Positions 6,016-9,339 of a DNA stretch of 9,339 nt are shown here, in pieces. The stretch comes from Gammaproteobacteria bacterium. GTDB taxonomy: Bacteria; Pseudomonadota; Gammaproteobacteria; Arenicellales; Arenicellaceae. A program made the translations under genes and the position numbers. Each line of letters starts with the position of its first letter. The stretch's first letter is position 1. The DNA lies in assembly GCA_030426005.1 (NCBI GenBank), contig JAUHZM010000102.1, positions 1 through 9,339 of the forward strand. The letters are read 5' to 3'. The notes under the pieces are model-generated. The model ran no database searches. It worked only from the letters and a program-made list of their open reading frames with translations, and was not told the DNA's origin.

Positions 6016-7632
6016 ATGACAAAGTATGTTTTTATTACGGGCGGCGTAGTTTCGTCCTTGGGTAAGGGTATTGCGGCTGCTTCCCTGGCGACACTGTTGG
6101 AATCGCGTGGCCTGAAGGTCACTTTGATGAAGCTGGATCCCTATATCAACGTAGACCCTGGCACCATGAGTCCCTTTCAACATGGCGAGGTATTTGTCAC
6201 GGAAGATGGGGCTGAGACCGACTTGGATCTCGGACATTATGAACGGTTTATCCGTACCACGCTGTCTCAGAAGAACAACTTCACGACGGGTCGAATCTAC
6301 GAGCGTGTGTTGCGAAAAGAACGTCGGGGCGATTATTTAGGTGGCACAGTTCAAGTAATTCCTCACATCACCAATGAAATGAAGGATGCAATTGAAGATG
6401 GTGCGGGCGACGTTGATGTGGCGCTGGTTGAAATCGGTGGTACGGTCGGTGATATCGAATCCTTGCCATTTATGGAAGCGATACGCCAAATGCGTATCGA
6501 GAAGGGATACGAGAACGTCATGTTTATGCACCTGACTTTGGTGCCGTACATCGCGGTTGCGGGCGAAATCAAAACCAAGCCAACCCAGCACTCGGTGAAA
6601 GAGCTGCGTAGTATCGGTATTCAGCCGGATATTTTGCTGTGTCGAGTCAATGAGCCATTGGCTGACGAAGCCAAGCGTAAAATCGCTCTGTTTACTAATG
6701 TTCGTCCCGAGGCGGTGATTTCCGGTGTGGACGTCGATAATATCTATCAGATTCCGTTGCTCTACCGTGACCAAAAAGTCGATGAGTTAGTGGTGAAGCA
6801 TCTGCAACTGGATTGTCCGCCAGCGGATTTAAGTGAATGGGAATGGGTGGTTGACCGCAAAGCCAACCCGACGGGTGAAGTCAACATCGCGCTAGTTGGC
6901 AAATACATCGGATTAACGGAGTCCTACAAGTCACTGTCTGAATCATTAATTCATGCCGGCATTCAGACCTTGACCAAGGTCAATATTAATTACATCGAAG
7001 CAGAAGACATCGAGAATATTGGCGTTGAAGCCTTAGCGGGTAACGACGCAATTTTGGTTGCTGGTGGATTTGGCGACCGTGGTACTGAAGGTAAAATACG
7101 TGCTGCTCAATATGCGCGTGAAAACAAAATTCCATATCTTGGTATTTGTTTGGGTATGCAAGTAGCCGCGATTGATTTTGCTCGCAACGTGGCGGGTATG
7201 AAGGATGCTAACAGTTCTGAATTCAATCCAGAGACACCGTATCCAGTTATTGCATTGATCTCTGAATGGACCGACCAAAGTGGCGAAGTTCAACAACGCG
7301 ATGAGAATTCTGATCTCGGCGGCACCATGCGTTTGGGCGGTCAAACCTGTCATCTGGTTGAAGGCACAAAGGTTCGCGAAATCTACGGTAAGCAAGATAT
7401 TGTGGAGCGCCACCGCCATCGTTATGAATTTAATAATAGTCTGCGTCAGCAATTGGTTGATGCAGGGCTGATTATTGGCGGTGTCTCAGATGATGATCTG
7501 GTAGAAACTATTGAAATAGCTGATCATCCCTGGTTTGTCGGTGTACAATTCCACCCTGAATTTACCTCGAGCCCGCGCGACGGCCACCCGTTGTTTACTT
7601 CGTATATCGAAGCGGCTCGAGCAGCGCAATAA
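6016..7632 (+). CDS. pyrG: CTP synthase (glutamine-hydrolysing)
   Basis: PyrG converts UTP to CTP using ATP and ammonia released from glutamine, the last step of pyrimidine nucleotide synthesis. The N-terminal synthase domain (about 1-265) begins TKYVFITGGVVSSLGKGI, with the nucleotide-binding lysine Lys17, followed by MKLDPYINVDPGTMSP, GGTVGDIESLPF and KTKPTQHSVKEL. The C-terminal class I glutaminase domain has its nucleophile Cys378 in GICLGMQ and the His513/Glu515 pair in FHPEF. From ATG 6016 the protein has 538 residues (545 in E. coli) and Cys378 matches E. coli Cys379, which supports this start. An in-frame ATG at 5992 would add eight residues (MAGSVFEL) not expected in the family and sits in a hairpin loop. 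The ribosome site at 6016 is weak (GAG at 6009-6011). It is separated from tilS by a terminator and likely has its own promoter. Confidence 0.96.
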   Translation: MTKYVFITGGVVSSLGKGIAAASLATLLESRGLKVTLMKLDPYINVDPGTMSPFQHGEVFVTEDGAETDLDLGHYERFIRTTLSQKNNFTTGRIYERVLRKERRGDYLGGTVQVIPHITNEMKDAIEDGAGDVDVALVEIGGTVGDIESLPFMEAIRQMRIEKGYENVMFMHLTLVPYIAVAGEIKTKPTQHSVKELRSIGIQPDILLCRVNEPLADEAKRKIALFTNVRPEAVISGVDVDNIYQIPLLYRDQKVDELVVKHLQLDCPPADLSEWEWVVDRKANPTGEVNIALVGKYIGLTESYKSLSESLIHAGIQTLTKVNINYIEAEDIENIGVEALAGNDAILVAGGFGDRGTEGKIRAAQYARENKIPYLGICLGMQVAAIDFARNVAGMKDANSSEFNPETPYPVIALISEWTDQSGEVQQRDENSDLGGTMRLGGQTCHLVEGTKVREIYGKQDIVERHRHRYEFNNSLRQQLVDAGLIIGGVSDDDLVETIEIADHPWFVGVQFHPEFTSSPRDGHPLFTSYIEAARAAQ

Positions 7633-7680
7633 ATTACCCGCTGGATTATTGCAGCCAGCAGAGAACGCAAAGGTGCAATC

Positions 7681-8517
7681 ATGAAGATAGCCGATTTCGA
7701 AGTCGGTCTCGACAAACCATTTTTCCTCATCGCGGGCCCCTGTGTGATTGAGTCGCGTCAACACGCGCTGGAAGTCGCCAAAATGGTGCGTGACATCACC
7801 GGTGAGTTGGGCATCAATACGCTCTATAAGTCTTCGTTTGATAAGGCAAATCGTACCTCTGGGTCGTCGTTTCGTGGCCCCGGTATTCAGGAAGGGTTAG
7901 AGATTCTCCAGGAGGTTCGTGAAACGGTGGGCATTCCTGTGTTGACCGATGTGCACACACCTGAGCAGGTTGAGCTAGCGGCAAAATACGTCGACATGAT
8001 TCAGACTCCAGCCTTTCTGTGTCGGCAAACCGACCTGATCGAGGCGGTTGGCGCATGCGGTATCCCGGCCAATATTAAAAAAGGTCAGTTTTTGTCTCCG
8101 CCTGAAATGGTAAACGTCACTAAAAAAGCCGAAGCGGCTGGTGGCAAAGGCAAAATTACGGTGTGTGAACGCGGCGCTTCCTTCGGTTACAACAACCTGG
8201 TGGTGGATATGCGAGGTCTGGCACAGATGCGCGAGACTGGCTGTCCTGTGGTATTTGACGCCACGCATTCAGTGCAATTGCCAGGTGGTAAAGGCGATCG
8301 CTCTGGCGGTCAACGTGAATTTGTCCCGGTTTTAGCGCGCGCCGCAGTTGCGGCAGGTGTATCCGGTGTGTTCATGGAAACACACCCTGATCCTGACAAC
8401 GCTAAGAGCGACGGTCCGAATGCCTGGCCAACGCAAAAACTGAAAGCATTACTCACCGTTCTCCAACAACTTGACCAGTCCACGAAAGCTGGTGGCTTTT
8501 CGGACACGGAGCTGTAA
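7681..8517 (+). CDS. kdsA: 3-deoxy-D-manno-octulosonate 8-phosphate synthase, metal-dependent type
   Basis: KdsA joins phosphoenolpyruvate and arabinose 5-phosphate to make KDO 8-phosphate, the precursor of the KDO sugars that link lipid A to the lipopolysaccharide core. The 278-residue cytosolic barrel shows AGPCVIES (18-25), KSSFDKANRTS (50-60), TDVHTPEQ, CERGASFGYNNLVVDM, DATHSVQLPGG (193-203) and ETHPDPDNAKSDGPN (233-247). Cys21, His196, Glu233 and Asp244 fit the four metal ligands of the Aquifex enzyme (11, 185, 222, 233) in order and spacing. E. coli-type enzymes have Asn in place of the Cys. The ATG has a good ribosome site (AAAGGTG at 7669-7675). It lies 48 bases after pyrG with no terminator in between, so co-transcription with pyrG is likely; CTP from PyrG is used later to activate KDO. 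Confidence 0.97.
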   Translation: MKIADFEVGLDKPFFLIAGPCVIESRQHALEVAKMVRDITGELGINTLYKSSFDKANRTSGSSFRGPGIQEGLEILQEVRETVGIPVLTDVHTPEQVELAAKYVDMIQTPAFLCRQTDLIEAVGACGIPANIKKGQFLSPPEMVNVTKKAEAAGGKGKITVCERGASFGYNNLVVDMRGLAQMRETGCPVVFDATHSVQLPGGKGDRSGGQREFVPVLARAAVAAGVSGVFMETHPDPDNAKSDGPNAWPTQKLKALLTVLQQLDQSTKAGGFSDTEL

Positions 8518-8577
8518 ACAAGCGGTCTGTGTTTCAAAGTCTGAACTTACTCATTAATTCTCGAGGCAGAAAGTAGT

Positions 8578-9339
8578 ATGTCCACTATCAAATCAATTCT
8601 CGCACGCGAAATCCTGGATTCTCGCGGTAACCCAACTGTTGAAGCCGACGTCACTTTGGCTGATGGCGCTTTCGGACGTGCGGTTGCACCATCCGGCGCA
8701 TCGACTGGCACACTTGAAGCGTTGGAGCTGCGCGATGGCGATAAGCAACGTTATCTTGGCAAGGGTGTCACCAAAGCGGTACACAATGCCAATACCGTGA
8801 TTGCGGATGCATTAAACGGTAAAGAAGCTCTAGACCAGCGTGCAATTGATCAACTTATGCTTGATTTGGATGGCACTGAAAATAAATCCAAACTGGGTGC
8901 GAACGCGATCTTGGCGGTGTCTTTGGCTGTATCAAAAGCGGCTGCGGCAAGCAAAGGTGTTCCATTGTACGCCTATTACGCTGAGTTATTCGGTAACGAC
9001 ACCTACGCCATGCCAGTACCGCAGATGAATATTATTAACGGTGGTGAGCACGCTGATAACTCCATTGATTTTCAGGAGTTCATGATCTTGCCAACCGGGC
9101 TACCGACGTTCGGTGATGCGCTCCGCGCTGGTGCCGAAGTCTTCCACTCATTGAAAAAAGTATTGAGTGAAATGGGCCTAAGCACTGCGGTCGGTGACGA
9201 AGGTGGATTTGCACCGAATCTGGAGAGTAATGAAGCCGCCGTAGGCATCATTATGAAAGCAATTGAGAATGCGGGTTACGTGCCTAGTAAAGACATCATG
9301 ATTGGTCTTGATGTGGCCAGTACTGAGTTCTACTCTGAT
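8578..9339 (+). CDS. eno: Enolase, N-terminal part (runs off the window)
   Basis: Enolase interconverts 2-phosphoglycerate and phosphoenolpyruvate in glycolysis and gluconeogenesis, and in many gammaproteobacteria it is also part of the RNA degradosome. The frame is open from ATG 8578 to the window edge, giving 254 residues of an expected 430 or so. It starts MSTIKSILAREILDSRGNPTVE, typical of the family. GASTG is at about 40-44, GGEHADN (His158) at about 155-161, Glu167 lies in FQEFMI, Glu208 in GDEGGFAPN, and Asp245 in LDVASTEF is a magnesium ligand. These match E. coli His159, Glu168, Glu209 and Asp246. The catalytic lysine region lies beyond the window. GAGG at 8563-8566 is a somewhat distant ribosome site. 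It follows kdsA by 60 bases with no clear terminator. Confidence 0.97.
   Translation, partial: MSTIKSILAREILDSRGNPTVEADVTLADGAFGRAVAPSGASTGTLEALELRDGDKQRYLGKGVTKAVHNANTVIADALNGKEALDQRAIDQLMLDLDGTENKSKLGANAILAVSLAVSKAAAASKGVPLYAYYAELFGNDTYAMPVPQMNIINGGEHADNSIDFQEFMILPTGLPTFGDALRAGAEVFHSLKKVLSEMGLSTAVGDEGGFAPNLESNEAAVGIIMKAIENAGYVPSKDIMIGLDVASTEFYSD

Noticed and set aside
7640..7659. GCTGG/CCAGC inverted repeat between pyrG and kdsA
   Set aside because: Five pairs with a ten-base loop and no T tract. Too weak for a terminator, and no sign of an operator.
8483..8502. Hairpin CGAAAGC/GCTTTTCG near the end of kdsA
   Set aside because: It lies inside the coding sequence, has a bulge and no T tract after it, so it is unlikely to end the transcript before eno.
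1..9339. Reverse-strand open frames and alternative-frame open frames within the large genes
   Set aside because: All overlap well-identified genes in the main frame, show no family motifs and lack ribosome sites. They are shadows of the real genes.
1..9339. CRISPR arrays, transposases, integrases or attachment sites
   Set aside because: No regularly spaced repeats, no mobile-element protein motifs and no tRNA-associated repeats were seen.

Overview
The window is a conserved chromosomal housekeeping block from a Gram-negative bacterium, most likely a gammaproteobacterium. All genes are on the + strand in this order: the 3' end of a gene that is probably lpxB, then rnhB, dnaE, tilS, pyrG, kdsA and the 5' part of eno. 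The order matches the gammaproteobacterial series lpxB-rnhB-dnaE-accA-tilS-pyrG-kdsA-eno, except that accA is missing. Lipid A and KDO genes (lpxB, kdsA) point to an outer membrane with lipopolysaccharide. The KdsA is of the metal-binding type found for example in Xanthomonas, not the metal-free type of E. coli and Pseudomonas, so the organism is probably outside the enteric/pseudomonad groups. The species cannot be named from this sequence.

Positions 1-656 hold the lpxB tail and rnhB, which overlap by four bases. Positions 713-4171 hold dnaE, the replicative DNA polymerase III alpha subunit, which has a -10-like TATAAT placed so that transcripts could start at or next to its ATG. Positions 4172-4604 are a 433-base gene-free stretch where accA would normally be. 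It contains a plausible promoter and two or three inverted repeats. Positions 4605-5759 hold tilS, which is intact at its catalytic end but lacks most of the usual second C-terminal domain; an intrinsic terminator starts five bases after its stop. Positions 5760-6015 are the pyrG leader, with a plausible promoter, a long hairpin and a second short hairpin whose strands can re-pair with each other. pyrG (CTP synthase), kdsA and eno follow with short gaps of 48 and 60 bases. The window ends inside eno.

Functionally the block mixes replication and genome maintenance (dnaE, rnhB), translation fidelity (tilS), nucleotide supply (pyrG), envelope sugar and lipid synthesis (lpxB, kdsA) and glycolysis (eno). 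PyrG and KdsA are linked in metabolism, because CTP is the activating nucleotide for KDO and enolase makes the phosphoenolpyruvate that KdsA uses. No mobile element, CRISPR array, tRNA or rRNA was seen. The points most worth checking are the possible RNA switch in front of pyrG, the missing accA with its structured non-coding replacement, the shortened TilS, and the possible leaderless start of dnaE.
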